From: Cavia porcellus
Lineage: Eukaryota; Chordata; Mammalia; Rodentia; Caviidae
Assembly: GCF_034190915.1 (NCBI RefSeq)
Contig: NW_026947484.1
Location: 135,258,982-135,322,981 of the forward strand
Direction: 5' to 3'
Length of the DNA: 64,000 nt
The notes beneath the pieces are model-generated. The model did no database searches. It had not been told where the DNA came from and was given only the letters and a program-made list of their open reading frames with translations. Positions 34,131 to 45,827 of this stretch are shown here, piece after piece; position 1 is the first letter of the stretch; every line of letters begins with the position of its first letter. Both the position numbers and the translations under genes were made by a program.

Positions 34131-34273
34131 AGTCTTAAAAATGCTGAAAAAACTTGATGAAGATTCTCACAAAGAGAGAACATGTGTGGTTAGGGGATAC
34201 AATATTCAAACCAGAAATGAGTTGCACACTAATTCCTGGAAACCGTATCAGGAACTGAACAGAAGTATTATGG

Positions 34274-34275
<2 letters not shown>

Positions 34276-34312
<37 letters not shown>

Positions 34313-34350
34313 GTACTGGGGATCGAACTCACGACTGGGTGCTTGCGACT
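34276..34350 (-). repeat. Truncated ID SINE with 35-nt T tract
   Basis: A run of about 35 T is followed by GGTACTGGGGATCGAACTCA and GACTGGGTGCTTGCGAC. Only the 3' half of a reverse-complement ID is present; the A-box half is missing. The long pure tract points to a young insertion. Confidence 0.85.
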
Positions 34351-34429
34351 GTGTGAAAGGGTGTTGATGGCTAGATCAAAACATATGTCCTCTATATATG
34401 AAAGCTTTTGGAATCCACATAAAGGATAT

Positions 34430-34600
34430 GTAAGCTCATGGTGGCTCATGCCTGTAATTCCAGCATTTAGGAGGTTGAGGTGAGAAGAATGCCACAAGTT
34501 TGAGGCCAGCCTGAATTACAGAGTGAGTTCAAGACCAGCCTGAAGGACGTAGACTCCATTTCAAAAAAAAAAAACCAAAACAACACAACACAAAACAAAA
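34430..34600 (+). repeat. B1-type SINE with duplicated half
   Basis: GCTCATGGTGGCTCATGCCT, 'gaggccagcctgaattacag' followed by 'gaccagcctgaaggacg', and an A-rich tail. Confidence 0.9.
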
Positions 34601-34619
34601 AAGGATGGACTGTTAATCT

Positions 34620-35040
34620 AAATTTAGATCAGATCAGGTTTCCTAAAAGAAATACCATTTAGATTTAATTTACTTAGATTAATAGAATTTATTGGAAGGC
34701 AGAGGGGTGGATCTAGGTATAGCAGAAAAGGAATATTCAAAGTTAAAAAAATACATTAATATGGGAAGGTGTGGAAGTCAGAAAGCATGGCATGTTTAAG
34801 CAACTATAAAAATTTATATTCATGAAAGATAAAGTTAAAATGCTGGTAATAGTGGAGAGAGTAGGAAAATGTGTGTGTGTGTGTGTATAGAGATGAGAGG
34901 AGAGATAAGGGTGGAAAAAGATGAGGTTGGATCATTTAAGGCCATGTAAGTAGTAAAGGGATTTTAGGTTATTGAGTTTTGACTTAAGGGTTAATTATAT
35001 TTATACTTTAGATAGATATAATACTACTGGAATAGTGCAA
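34620..35040 (-). repeat. Ancient L2-like fragment
   Basis: CATTTAAGGCCATGTAAGTA, then GGGATTTTAGGTTATTGAG follow the L2 reverse-complement order. A (GT)n run lies at 34871-34887. Confidence 0.45.
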
Positions 35041-35059
35041 AGATGAACTAATATTCTTA

Positions 35060-35240
35060 AGGGCTCACAGTGGACCATATAATGTAAATTATTTTTATGT
35101 GCTATTTTACTTAATTGGAACTTATTATTATCCTTGTTCTATGAATTAGAAATCAGGTTTCCAAAGAGTAAAAGCTTCAGAAGATTACATGATTAAAAAG
35201 TAGTTGAGCTGTTCTTGTTTTTGGACTGTGTTCCCTCCTT
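35060..35240 (+). repeat. MIR-like fragment
   Basis: The order 'ttattattatccttgttcta', 'atcaggtttccaaagag', 'gattacatgattaaaaag' follows the MIR core in decayed form. Confidence 0.5.
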
Positions 35241-36178
35241 CAAAACCTATTTTAATTTCAGCTTTCTATTTCTTAAATTCATCCTAAAAATGAATTTAAT
35301 ATGTTAAACATTTGGTGTACAATTCAGTACTTAAAAAATTTATACCAGAGGCTACCAGTCACTTGTAGGAAAAAAAATCCAAATTTGTGTTTAATGTAAA
35401 ATCTCCCTTAAGAATTTAAAGTATAATGTAGTGTGGAAGGTATTAGTGATGAATTAAGGAAAAAAACAAAATACAACAAATTATTAAGATTTCAGCTCAC
35501 TTACTCAGTTTTCCAGATAAAAAAATCAAGTTGGAATTTTTTTTGGCTGATGTATAATTTCATTGCAGTTCTTTTTTTCCGGTCATACTTAGTTCAAATA
35601 TTGTTTCATTCACACTTTTCCTGTCTTAGCTTCAGTTTGCAATAATACCTATCCTTTCTGACTAAATTGTTACAAGGTTCAGATTAACAAATGTATGTGA
35701 AAGATATTTGAGGTATTATAAACATTTACATACAAGACAGTTATTAAAAATTGAAGCTAACACAAGGAAGTCTGATAGAATATTTGATATTATTTGATAG
35801 AATACTCTATATAATGTATATATAATATATATAAATATATAATAGATTTGATTTATAGAAGAATGATCTTAAGGTATCAGTGAAGAACACTGATACTTAA
35901 GTAATAATAAGATTATTTTTTCAATTGGCATAATTATATTTATGGCATATACACTAATATTTTGATATATGTATATTGTGATACAATTAAATCAAGCTGG
36001 TCAACATATTCATCACTTAGATGATTTGTTTTTAAAAAAGGACACTAAAATAAATTGGGAGACCTGAATAACTATGTTTTGTAGAAATATGTCTAAGTTT
36101 TATAATTTCATTTCTAAAAGATACAGAAGAAAATTGGATTCTGTTAACGTTTTTAATCTGATGTCAAATACCTTTTAG
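35241..36178 (+). other. Intron 12, distal part
   Basis: AT-rich, with (TA)-rich runs near 35810-35845 and an old L1 3' UTR trace at 35930-36020. Nothing else supported. Confidence 0.4.
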
Positions 36179-36241
36179 GCTCGAAGCATTGAATGTGAAG
36201 TTTTAAGAAAAGATAAGCAAATGAAGATACTAGAAAACAAG
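36179..36241 (+). CDS. SYCP1: SYCP1 window exon 13, likely cassette exon (63 bp)
   Basis: Phase 0 at both ends, 21 codons: ARSIECEVLRK and DKQMKILENK. The mouse protein has this block (ARSIECEVLKK...). The human reference protein, as I remember it, runs directly from SEEN to CNNL without it. The acceptor CCTTTTAG is good; the donor GTATTT lacks G at +5. The symmetric phase and weak donor suit an optional exon that changes filament length by three whole heptads. Confidence 0.93.
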
Positions 36242-39227
36242 GTATTTCCTAATTGTAAAAAATGTTCGAGAGTATAAAATTTTAAGTGTATGACTGAAAG
36301 GCCAGTCTTTTTATTATTCTTTGTGAAGAAATTCACTTTTTCCATTCATGAACATCTCTACATACTTACGTAAACTTGACCTTACACATAACAGTCCTCT
36401 ATAAAGTGTACTTTCAAGAATTCTGATCTCTAACAAACCAATTTTTTTCTGAGAATTCTTATAAATAAAATTGTTTGTTTCTGTGCACACAGATTTTCTA
36501 AAAATGAATTGTGATCGCTGAAGACCTTTTCAAGAATTTCTAGTCATTCTTCCAAATCCATTTTTAGTATCTTTAAACGTTGAAAAGGAAAGAATTATTT
36601 TAGGAAAAAGTCATATAATAATAATAATTAGCCTTAATTTTGAAGATGATTTATATTTAAAAGCGGTGGAGACTTAAATATCTTTTAATTTTCATTAGCT
36701 TATGCAGAAAGAAGAGTGGGATGGTTAGAATGATACGGGGCAATCAAAACATCCAAAGTTAATGCTTCTCATATCATTTTAGTGTGAATATGCACATATT
36801 TGGACTGTGTAGTAATGTCAGTAAAGGTGAATTTTAGGAAAAGGTAGCAGCAAAAGGCTTTAATGACTTAAAGAATAGGGGACTAAAAAAACATGCAACA
36901 TGAGCTCTGTCTGGCAGAGTAATAATTTTGACGATGCCTTATATGATATTCTTTAAATTTGAACATTTATTTGGTGAGAGCAAAAATCCCTGGTTTTCTG
37001 TTAATAGTTTTAAATTTCAGTTAAATTTTGCATTGTTAGAAATTGTAGTTAGTTTTTTCCTGAAGCTTCTCAGCTATCTTCTATAGTCTCCCTGTTTAAA
37101 CAAATAGTTTTTAAGTCTTTAATTTCTTTAAATATAGTAAGCACAGTGGATCACCAAAATTCACTGGAGTTATATTCCTAGAGCATTTTCAAATTATGAA
37201 AAATGGCATTAATTCAGAAATGATAAAAAATACATATAAATGTCTGTTTTTATGTAAGTCCTAAATATGCTAAGTCTCCCACAGATATGTCATTTAACCT
37301 AATAAAATACTGTATTAATAAAGCCTTAGAAGATGCAAGGCATTGTGGTGGCATCTTAAGGAGCCTAAGATTTTAAGAAGAACAAAACTGAGAGCCCATG
37401 AGATCACTATATGAGTACAGCAACCTGTTATGATGTGGAAATGCTGGAGCATCTGCTAGATAGGAGTTATACGGCAGCAGCCAGTTAGTACAAAGGAGAA
37501 CTGGATAGTGCTTTTGGATTGGCTACTTGCAAACCTCCCAGCAAAAAGAAAGAAAGAAAATTCTGAGGATATTTGCAGTTTCTGTAAAATTGTGGGTGTT
37601 ACCACACGCTAGGTTCTAAGGAAAAGTCTGCAAATGACTCATGCCTCAAACTCTGAACTACAACTTTGTAGGGAATATACTGTATATGTATTGTATAATC
37701 CATGTCTGCTAATACCAGTATCTGAAATCTTTTTAGGTCTGATTTTGTGCTTGCTTTTTGTTTTTGCCTGTTGAGCCTTATTTTTGAAATTTTTATGATT
37801 TTTTTGGAATTTTGTATGTTGGAATTCTTTAGACCTGTGAGGAAGTTAATATCTCTTCCAGAATGCTTTTTTGCAAGCACTACTAATAAGAGGCCATTTT
37901 AAATTAATTGCTTAATTTTAATTTTTTCTGAATTATACAAGAATTCAGCCTATAAAACTTTATAAGGATACTTTATAGTTTACTGATATTTCAGGGAGGA
38001 TTTTTATTCCTTTTACTCAGTTCCAAAGACTGAGAAGTTCCCTTACTGTATCCTTCTCTGTGGAAAATTTGTTTCTTGTTTATCTTTTCATAGACTCTTG
38101 AGTTTCTGAGTTAATGCTGATTTGTCTTCCTGTATTTTTTGCATTTTTGCCTCATGTCTCTTATCTTGCTTGGAATTATGCAGATAATTCTAAGAACAAA
38201 CGAAGGTTTTGTTATTAGCCTGAAATCTTAGTATCACTTTAATGTGATAAAGTAATCAGATTCCTTACTTTTTAGTCTTTTATGTTAAAATTATTATTAT
38301 TAGGAAGCTTATTCTGGGGATCTTAATAGCTTTTCTGTCAAAAATGCAAACATTTTATTTTTAAAGTAAATACAATTATAAACAAAAATTTTTACCGGCT
38401 ACTATATTTTTACCAAATTTGTATGAAAACCAGTGAGAGATTTATTGCTTTTTAAAAGTTTTTATTCCTTAGTTTCCTTTTGAATTTTCTGGAAAAGACC
38501 ATTTGTAGGCTTGAGAGTTACAAAATTTAGGTAACATAAATCACTTGTAAACAAACAGCAGTACAATGTAATATTCAGTTTCTGTTAGAATATAATTATC
38601 TGAGTGCTGCATGGAAAAATATTTTGTTCTAATGGAAGAGATTTAAGGTTTTTCCAGTGAGATTCCTTTTACTTTGGCAAAAATTCGAAAAATTTTTATA
38701 TATATGATACTTTAGGACCCATGATTTTATAATACTTTAAACATTTTTGGGCCATCTGCGAATCAAGTTCTGAATGTATACCCAGAGGAAAATTATCTCA
38801 CAAAGTGAGATACTAAAAAGTGGATTGGTTGGTATTTTAATAAAAGGAAATAAAGTTTAATGAGGAAGATAGTGTGTCATATTATTTTTCTTTCATAATA
38901 TAATAAGCTTCTCAGAAATGAGAAAGGGAGAAAAAATGAGTAATGAAGAAGACAAATTATTCTTAGCTCTGGTAGCTGCTTTTCACAAGCTATTTAATAA
39001 TTTAGCCTTCTGTATATGGTTGACCACAGAACATATTTACTTAAAATAGATGTTCTCATGTTATTTAAATAGATGAATAACATCTCAAATTTGTATTGTG
39101 AAACTTCGTTAAAATATTTAACTTTACGTTTTATGTTAATGGAGTTAACACAAGACTTTATATAACATCTTTATTAGTCTAAAATCATTTTGTCTAGAAT
39201 TTTGATAACTAATTTCTCATTTTGTAG
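36242..39227 (+). other. SYCP1 intron 13
   Basis: 3 kb of AT-rich sequence. A HAL1-like trace at about 37640-37900 (low confidence). No SINE, unlike most introns of this size in the window. Confidence 0.45.
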
Positions 39228-39290
39228 TGTAACAATTTAAGGAAACAAGTTGAAAATAAAAGCAAGCATATTGAAGAGCTTCAGCAGGAG
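39228..39290 (+). CDS. SYCP1: SYCP1 window exon 14 (63 bp)
   Basis: Phase 0 at both ends, 21 codons: CNNLRKQVENK, then SKHIEELQQE. The acceptor is TTTTGTAG and the donor GTAGGT. It is conserved in human and mouse SYCP1. It is the middle member of three consecutive 63-bp exons. Confidence 0.95.
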
Positions 39291-39361
39291 GTAGGTACTA
39301 TTTATAACTGTTCTCAACATCAAAATAATATTTTTGCCTTAGTTTCAGAAAATAATACTTT

Positions 39362-39540
39362 TAGCCGGGCATGGTGGCTCACGCTTATAATCCTAGCACT
39401 TGGGAGGCTGAGGTGGGAGGATCCTTATGAGTTGAAGACCAGCCTGGGCTACAAAGTGAGCTCAAGGCCAGCCTGAACTGCATAGCGAGGCCACGTCTCA
39501 AAAAAGACAAAAAAAATAAAAAAAATAAAAAAATAAAAGA
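39362..39540 (+). repeat. B1-type SINE filling the short intron between exons 14 and 15
   Basis: GCCGGGCATGGTGGCTCACG start, duplicated right half ('ctgggctacaaagtgag', 'ctgaactgcatagcgag'), and an (AAAAAATA)n tail. Little decayed, so relatively young. It makes up more than half of the 342-bp intron. Confidence 0.93.
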
Positions 39541-39632
39541 ATAATACTTTCTGTTACTAATTTAAATCTGTGACAGTTATGTAATTTTAAATTACTAAGT
39601 ACTGAATATTCTCTATTTTTGACTTGTTACAG

Positions 39633-39695
39633 AATAAGGCCTTGAAAAAAAAGGGGACAGCAGACAGCAAGCAAATAAATGTTTATGAGATAAAG
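39633..39695 (+). CDS. SYCP1: SYCP1 window exon 15 (63 bp)
   Basis: Phase 0 at both ends, 21 codons: NKALKKKGTADSKQ, then INVYEIK. The acceptor is TTGTTACAG; the donor GTATTT lacks G at +5. Only 342 bp separate it from exon 14, more than half of which is a B1 SINE. The 20.5-kb L1-filled intron follows. Confidence 0.95.
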
Positions 39696-39950
39696 GTATT
39701 TAACTATTTTAATTTTTAAAAAACATACACGAGAATTTAGAAATTTTATATCACATTTTTATATCATAACAGTTACTTTCAAAGATTATTATTTTTTTGG
39801 GTTGAGATCAGTTGTAGCTGTGATACAGTGGTCATCTGTAACCGCTTTAAAAATTTATGTGTGCATTCTTTATTTAAATTTTATTTTAAAGAGAATAAGG
39901 CAAAACAAAACAACAAAGCAAATCAGAACAGCCATGCAAGCATGTGTTGC

Positions 39951-40560
39951 TTCAAAACAAGACAACAAGAAATCAAAAATGACTACCATAATCTCTTTTA
40001 TTTTCTTTGAAATAAGTTGTCTATACCTTCACACAATAATATCAAACATAACAAAAAAGTATAAAACCATTCAAAAGAATGGAAGCATTACAGGACTTCA
40101 AAACCAGATAACAGAAAATGAACAGTGGTCACCATAAATGTCTCATTTTCTTCAGAATAGTTGTCCATACAGTCACACATAATAAAATCAAAACACAACA
40201 AAATAAAACCAAACAAAAGAATAAAAGCACTATAGGACTTCAAAACAAAATAATAGGCAATGAAAAGCATATAGAACTTCAAAACAAGATGAAAGGCAAG
40301 TCAGCAATGGCTACCATAATGTCTTGTTTTCTTCAAAATAATTAACAAATCAATTAAACAAATGAAAGCATTATGGGACTTCAAAACAAGATAATAGGAA
40401 ACCAACCATGATTACCATAATACATCCCATTATGTTCAAAATAGCTGTCCATACCATCAGACAGTAAAATCCAACAAAACAAGAGAACAAAAACAAACAT
40501 AACAAAATTGTGAAGACAATACAAGAGTTCAAGACAAGACAATAAGAAATTAACATTGGT
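39951..40560 (-). repeat. L1 3' UTR tandem array, about 4 units of 141-148 bp
   Basis: The marker TTCAAAAC (or close variant) starts at 39951, 40097, 40239, 40380 and 40528: spacings 146, 142, 141 and 148. An extra copy at 40278 marks a 39-bp inner duplication. Each unit also carries 'taccataat' and 'ttcaaaatagttgtccata'-like blocks. Confidence 0.85.
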
Positions 40561-40917
40561 TACCATCTTCCTCTCCTGGGTGTTTACTCTCTTGTCACTT
40601 TTATAATATCTGTTGTGCTTTTTTGGAACACACTCCTTTTATATATGCTAGGGTTCATCCATGTGAGTTCAACCATTTTACTCATGAACATGATCTCCAG
40701 TTGCATCCATTTATCTACAAGAGCCTCGAGATTATTGTACTTTATAACTGGGTAGCTTTCCATTATATGAAAATACCATATTTTTCTTATCTATTCTTTG
40801 GTTGATGGGCAAGTTACCCTTGCTTTTTTTCTGGTCTCCTGTCACATGGAACAATTGTTTTCTCTCCTATGATTTTTAGTCTATGAATTTTCTTTCAAGT
40901 TAGATATATTTCTTTTT

Positions 40918-41065
40918 TGTATTTTTGAGACAGGGTCTCATTATGCAGTTCAGGTGAGCCTTCAGCTTACTTTATAACACAGACTGGTCTTCAACTCACA
41001 AAGATCCTCCTGCCTCAGCCTCCCAAGTGCTAAGATACAAGCTTGTTCCACCACACTGGGCTTAA
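40918..41065 (-). repeat. B1-type SINE inside the deleted L1
   Basis: TTTTTGAGACAGGGTCTCAT, CCTCCTGCCTCAGCCTCCCA and CCACCACACTGGGCTT in reverse complement. Confidence 0.92.
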
Positions 41066-42559
41066 ATGTATTTCTGGTATGTAGTATATTGATGGATCTT
41101 GTTTCTTGATCCACTCTCCCTGTGTTTATTTTTATTGCTAAATTTAGGCCATCTACATTAATGGTTACAGCCAGCATACATTGATTTGTCTCTGTCATGC
41201 TATCCTTCTGCTGTTGGCCCTCCACTTTCCCCTTCATTCAATTTCCTGTCCTGTTTGGTGATCCTCCTCTGCTGCTGTTCTTGGAACCATGATCATCTTC
41301 ATCTCTTTCTAGAATATTCTTTAGGGTATTCTATTCATTCGCTGTAGGGTTGGTTTGTTAGTTGTGAATTCCTTCAGTAGTTCTTTATCATGGAACTATC
41401 TTATTTTTTCATCAATTTTGAAAGATAGCTTTTCAGGGTTCATCAATCTGGGTTGGAAGTTGTTTTCTTTCAGGATCTGAAACACTTCGCTCCAAAGTCT
41501 TCTTGACTTGATGGTTTTGTGTTGAGAAGTCTGCCATGATACTGACTAGTGTTCCTTAATAGGTGATCTGTTTCTCTTCTCTTAATAGCCTTTAATATTC
41601 TGTTCTTGTGCTAAATTTCTGGGATCTTGATTATTACACATCTGGGTATAGATTTACTTTGGTAATGGTTAGGTGGAGTTCTATATGTCTCACTTATCTG
41701 CATGCCAGATCCTTTCCCCATATTTGGGAAGTTTTCTGCTATTACTTCTGTAAATAGCCTTTTTATTCCATTTGTGTTGACCCCTGCTTCTTTAGTGATA
41801 CCTATCACACTTCCATTATGTTTCTTTGTGTCATCTTATAGCCATTGAATTATTTCCCAGTCCCTTGTTATTTTTAAGAGATCTTTCTTTACTTGATTTC
41901 TAGCTTCAATCCTGACTTCAAAGTTTGAAAGTCTATCTTAAGTCTCTTTAAGCATTTTTGCCAGCTTTTGATGGACTTTTTTCCATTTTGTTCCATGACT
42001 GTATCTTTCATTCTTTGTCTGTGTGGGCTGGGAGTCTGAGGTTGCAGTTTGCTTCTTTGTCTTGATATTCTCCTAAGTTCCTCTCAGGAAGTTGTTTGTG
42101 GGGCCTCAGGCACTTTCTTCATTGGCAGCCCCGAAGGCACCTGGGTTTGTTTGATCCCAGGTTTACAGGGAGGTAGCAGGTTATGGGGTAGGCTTCTCTA
42201 AACCTGGAAAGCTACACTGGGACTTGCCTCATTACCAGGGGTGCATGGTAGTGAACTTCTCTCAACCTCTGTGTCTACCCTGGGACTCCAGCGATGGTGG
42301 CAGGCACACAGGGATGTGTTTGTTGATTTTTTGTGGGTGATGGTTGCCCAAAGGAAGCAAGAGACTCCAGTGGTGGCCTACAGGTGAATGGAGCTTACCT
42401 GACTGTATGTCCCTGCTCCTGCTGGCAGCCCACAGAAAGCAAGCCTTTTGGTGGTGGTGGCCAGCAGGTAGAGGCAGATCTTTCGGTTTTCTCTGACTAC
42501 AATAGAGATATATAATAATGAAGATAACCAGAAAGATGTAATAATCATGAATATGTTTG

Positions 42560-45060
42560 TACATACTGTAGTGAAAAGACTTCACAATACATGAGGCCAA
42601 AACAAACAAAAAACCCAACTAGAATGAGCAATATACAAATCTATAACTGTGGTTGGAAATTATAAATTTCTTAAGTCTTTAAAATTCTTTAGGTGTATAG
42701 AAAATTTGAATGGCACTTTCAGATCCCTTGACTTAATTGATATTTATAGAACTCTAAACTGAAAGCTATAAATTCCGTAGAAGTTATAGTTAGAAAGTTT
42801 AACAAAATAGAACAAAGGCAGGGATATGAAACAAATCCCTATACAATTCAAAAGACTGAAGTCTCACAGAGTATATATTCCCTTTCTAACATAGAGTGAA
42901 ATTAGAAATAACTGTAAAATATTAGAAAGGCTTGCCTATTTGGAAATGAAACATTACACTAGAAAATAATTCATAGGACAAAGAAAAATCAGAAGTTTTT
43001 TAAAATGATAAAAATAAAACTTTGTAGAATGCAACTAAAGGAAATTTATAAATTTAAATGTTTAGAAAAGAAATGATCTAGGTTTCCATTTAGAAACTTA
43101 AAGGGCCAAATTAAATCCACAGAACATAGATAAAAATAATATAGGAAAAAACAAAATAGAGACAAAAAGAAACAAGAATTTATTTTTTCCAAGTTAAGTT
43201 GATTGGCTTCTGGCACAGAGAAAGAGAGAGACAGTGAGAGAGAGACAGGGAGAAATGAAAGAAAATTTTCAGTATAGATGCTACAATCATTAAAAGGATA
43301 GCAGGGGAGTGCCACAGAAGAGTTCCTAATAGATTTGAAATTTAGAGGCAAAGTTATTATGAAATTTGTCATCAAAAATGTATATAATTTAGAGCCTAAG
43401 CTGGATATGGTGCTGCATGCTTGTAAACCCAGCAGCCTGGGAGACTGAGATACAAGAATTACATCTAATGTGGGCAGTGTAAGTCACTTAGGGGGCCCCT
43501 GTTTGAAAATAAAAATAGTTGGTGATGGAGCTCAGTGGAAAGATCTTGAGTTTGATCCTCATTTCCACCAAAAAAAAAAAAAAAGAGAAAAATCTGGACA
43601 GTTTCACTGGTGAATATTATCAGATGGTTAAGGAAGAAATAATGCAACTTTCCCACAAATTCTTCGAGAAAAATACAACAGTGAGAACAATCTTTATTTT
43701 TTGGTACCAAATGCCAATTAAGATAGTCCAAGAAAATTATAGAACAGCATCCCTATGAATATAGATATAAAATCATTAATAAAATTTTAGTAAATATATT
43801 TCACTAATATATTAAACAAGTGAGATTTATCTTAGCAGTGTAAAGTTATTTTAAAATTTGAAAATGGTATAATCAGTGGAGTATAGCACTATTCTGTCAT
43901 GGAGAAGGATAGTTTTGAGTCATAAGGAAAATGGATGGACTCAAAATCATAACCTTAAGTGAAATACCTAAATATGACACATAAGCTTAAAATTTGCAAC
44001 ATTTCTTTTATATGAGAAACCCAAAATATAATGAGCAAAATAAAACATAGATAATAAGCAATATGGAGGCAGATCTTTTGCAAAAGGAAAGGGGACCAAG
44101 AGATGAAGGGAAGAGTATGGAAGGTAAGGGAAAAGGAATTAATTATGTACATATGCCAGCTTCTCATAAAGAATATAATTGTGTACTGCAAATATATCAA
44201 CAGAAAAGCATCATTAGGAAAATGAATAGACAAGGTATAAAAATTAAAAAATACTGATGAGACATTTTACTTGACTAATGATATATATTGCAAATACATA
44301 AAGAACTCTTAAAACTCAATAATAAAAAGACAAACATCCTAATTTAAAATTGTTGAAAGAAAACAACCCTCATAAAAAAATGGGCAAAAGACTTGAATAA
44401 ATGTTTTTCTAAAGAAGAAATACAAATGGTCAATAAGTGTATAAAGAAGTACTTGATAATCACTATCACAAATGAAAGTTGCAGTGAGATGTCATACTCA
44501 TTGGAATGGGTATTAAAAAATAGCAAGTATTCATGAGGTTTAGAGAAATTGGAATCCTTGAGCACTATTGATTAGAATGTCGAATGATGCAGTCTCTGGA
44601 AAAGTATTGTGGTTTCTCAAAAGATGAAAATAGGAATTTCCATATGTTGTATAATCTTCAAAATTGAAAGGGACTTGAAACAATACGTGTGAACATACAT
44701 TAATAGTTTCAATATTCACAGTAATCAAAGGTTGGAAGCAATCCAAATGTATTGATAGATAACTGGATAAATACAGTGTGATTGTATTTATACATACATG
44801 CATACATTCAGTTTTTAAGAAAGGAAATTTTGAACTTCAAGCACATTGAGTGAAATAAGCTAATCACAAAGGGCAAATATTGTATAATTCTGTTTCATGA
44901 GATACCGAGAATAGCCAAATTCATAGTGACAAGTAGTTGCCAAGAGTTGTGATGCCATGGGAAGGGAATATTGCTTAACTGGCATGTTGTTTCAATTTTG
45001 CAAGACTTTGAAAAGAATTCTAGGGATTGGTTGTACAGCAATATGAATGTATTTAAAAGT
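42560..45060 (+). repeat. Old L1 ORF2 remnant, sense to SYCP1
   Basis: Decayed plus-strand ORF2 landmarks appear in order: TTCACTGGTGAATATTATCA, TATAGAACAGCATCCCTATG, then GGGCAAAAGACTTGAATAAA and AGTTGCAGTGAGATGTCATA. Much older than the antisense L1s around it. No open frame. Confidence 0.65.
43392..43583 (+). repeat. B1-ID dimer SINE
   Basis: GCTGGATATGGTGCTGCATG start, then ID half GTTGGTGATGGAGCTCAGTG and GAGTTTGATCCTCATTTCCA, with a 15-A tail. Confidence 0.85.
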
Positions 45061-45071
45061 ACTGAATTGTT

Positions 45072-45183
45072 TTGAGCAGCTTTAGTGACTTGGTGAGACC
45101 TGTTTCAAAATAAAAAAATGAAAGAATTGGGGATGTAATTCATTGTGAAAGACTTTGTCTCAACCCTGGTACTACAGAAAACA
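45072..45183 (+). repeat. B1-ID dimer SINE fragment
   Basis: GTGACTTGGTGAGACCTGTT, then TTGGGGATGTAATTCATTGT and CAACCCTGGTACTACA. 5'-truncated; followed by (CAGA)n. Confidence 0.7.
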
Positions 45184-45622
45184 GTCAGACAGACAGACAA
45201 ACAAAAAAGAAAAGTTTCTTTCTGAGTTGTGCAGTTAAAAATAGTTAAGATGAAAAATTTTGTTAGATATTTTCCACATTAAAAGATTAAAAAATAAGCA
45301 TAAGACTTGAATAAATACAAAGGAAAATACACAGTTGACTAATGAATATATGATACAATATTGAACATCTTTAGTTAAAAGATAAATGAAAAAAATAAAT
45401 GAAAGATAAATAAAAATAAATTAGGATACTGCTAATCATGACTAACTACCTAATATATACAAGGCTCAGTGCAAAATGAAAGTGTGAGACACAGAGAGAA
45501 AAAATTATTTAAGATGTCAAAAATGTGGCGATAGAACATGAAAGTAAGTGATAGGCTGTGACTCATACCTATCATGCTTGGCCCTGCCCACAAGAATGGA
45601 TAAAATTAAAAACAGTCAATGA

Positions 45623-45740
45623 GCCAGGTATGATGGTACATACCTATAATCCCAGCACTAAGGAAGGATGAAGCAAGAAGGTTAAAATTTGAACCTGCCT
45701 GGACAATTTAGCTACTTAGTGAGACCCTATTACAAAAAAG
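45623..45740 (+). repeat. B1-type SINE
   Basis: GAGCCAGGTATGATGGTACA, ACCTATAATCCCAGCACTAA and TACTTAGTGAGACCCTATTA. Confidence 0.85.
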
Positions 45741-45827
45741 GTACTGTCAGCAAACCTTAGTGATGATATGAATTAATCAGAACCTGCATACATTTGTGTA
45801 GAGGTATAAGATAATATAATTACTGTA

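Larger units (their letters stand above)
39840..42510 (-). repeat. Internally deleted L1 with both ends
   Basis: Read from its 3' end: 3' UTR with tandem units (39.9-40.56 kb), ORF2 C-terminus (40.57-40.82 kb), a jump to the 5' endonuclease part of ORF2 (40.83-41.15 kb), ORF1 (about 41.2-42.0 kb) and a GC-rich 5' UTR (42.0-42.5 kb). About 3 kb of ORF2 is missing. Frames are broken; non-functional. Interrupted by a B1 SINE. Confidence 0.75.

Noticed and set aside
34135..34497. 120-codon minus-strand frame with a long lysine run
   Set aside because: The lysine run is a T tract read backwards in an ID SINE; the rest is B1 and intron.
39802..40345. Open frames of 60-111 codons, K/N/Q-rich
   Set aside because: Chance frames through the A-rich tandem units of the L1 3' UTR.
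39951..40560. Regular repeats suggesting a CRISPR-like array
   Set aside because: Units are about 145 bp, A-rich, diverged and inside an L1 3' UTR in a mammalian gene.
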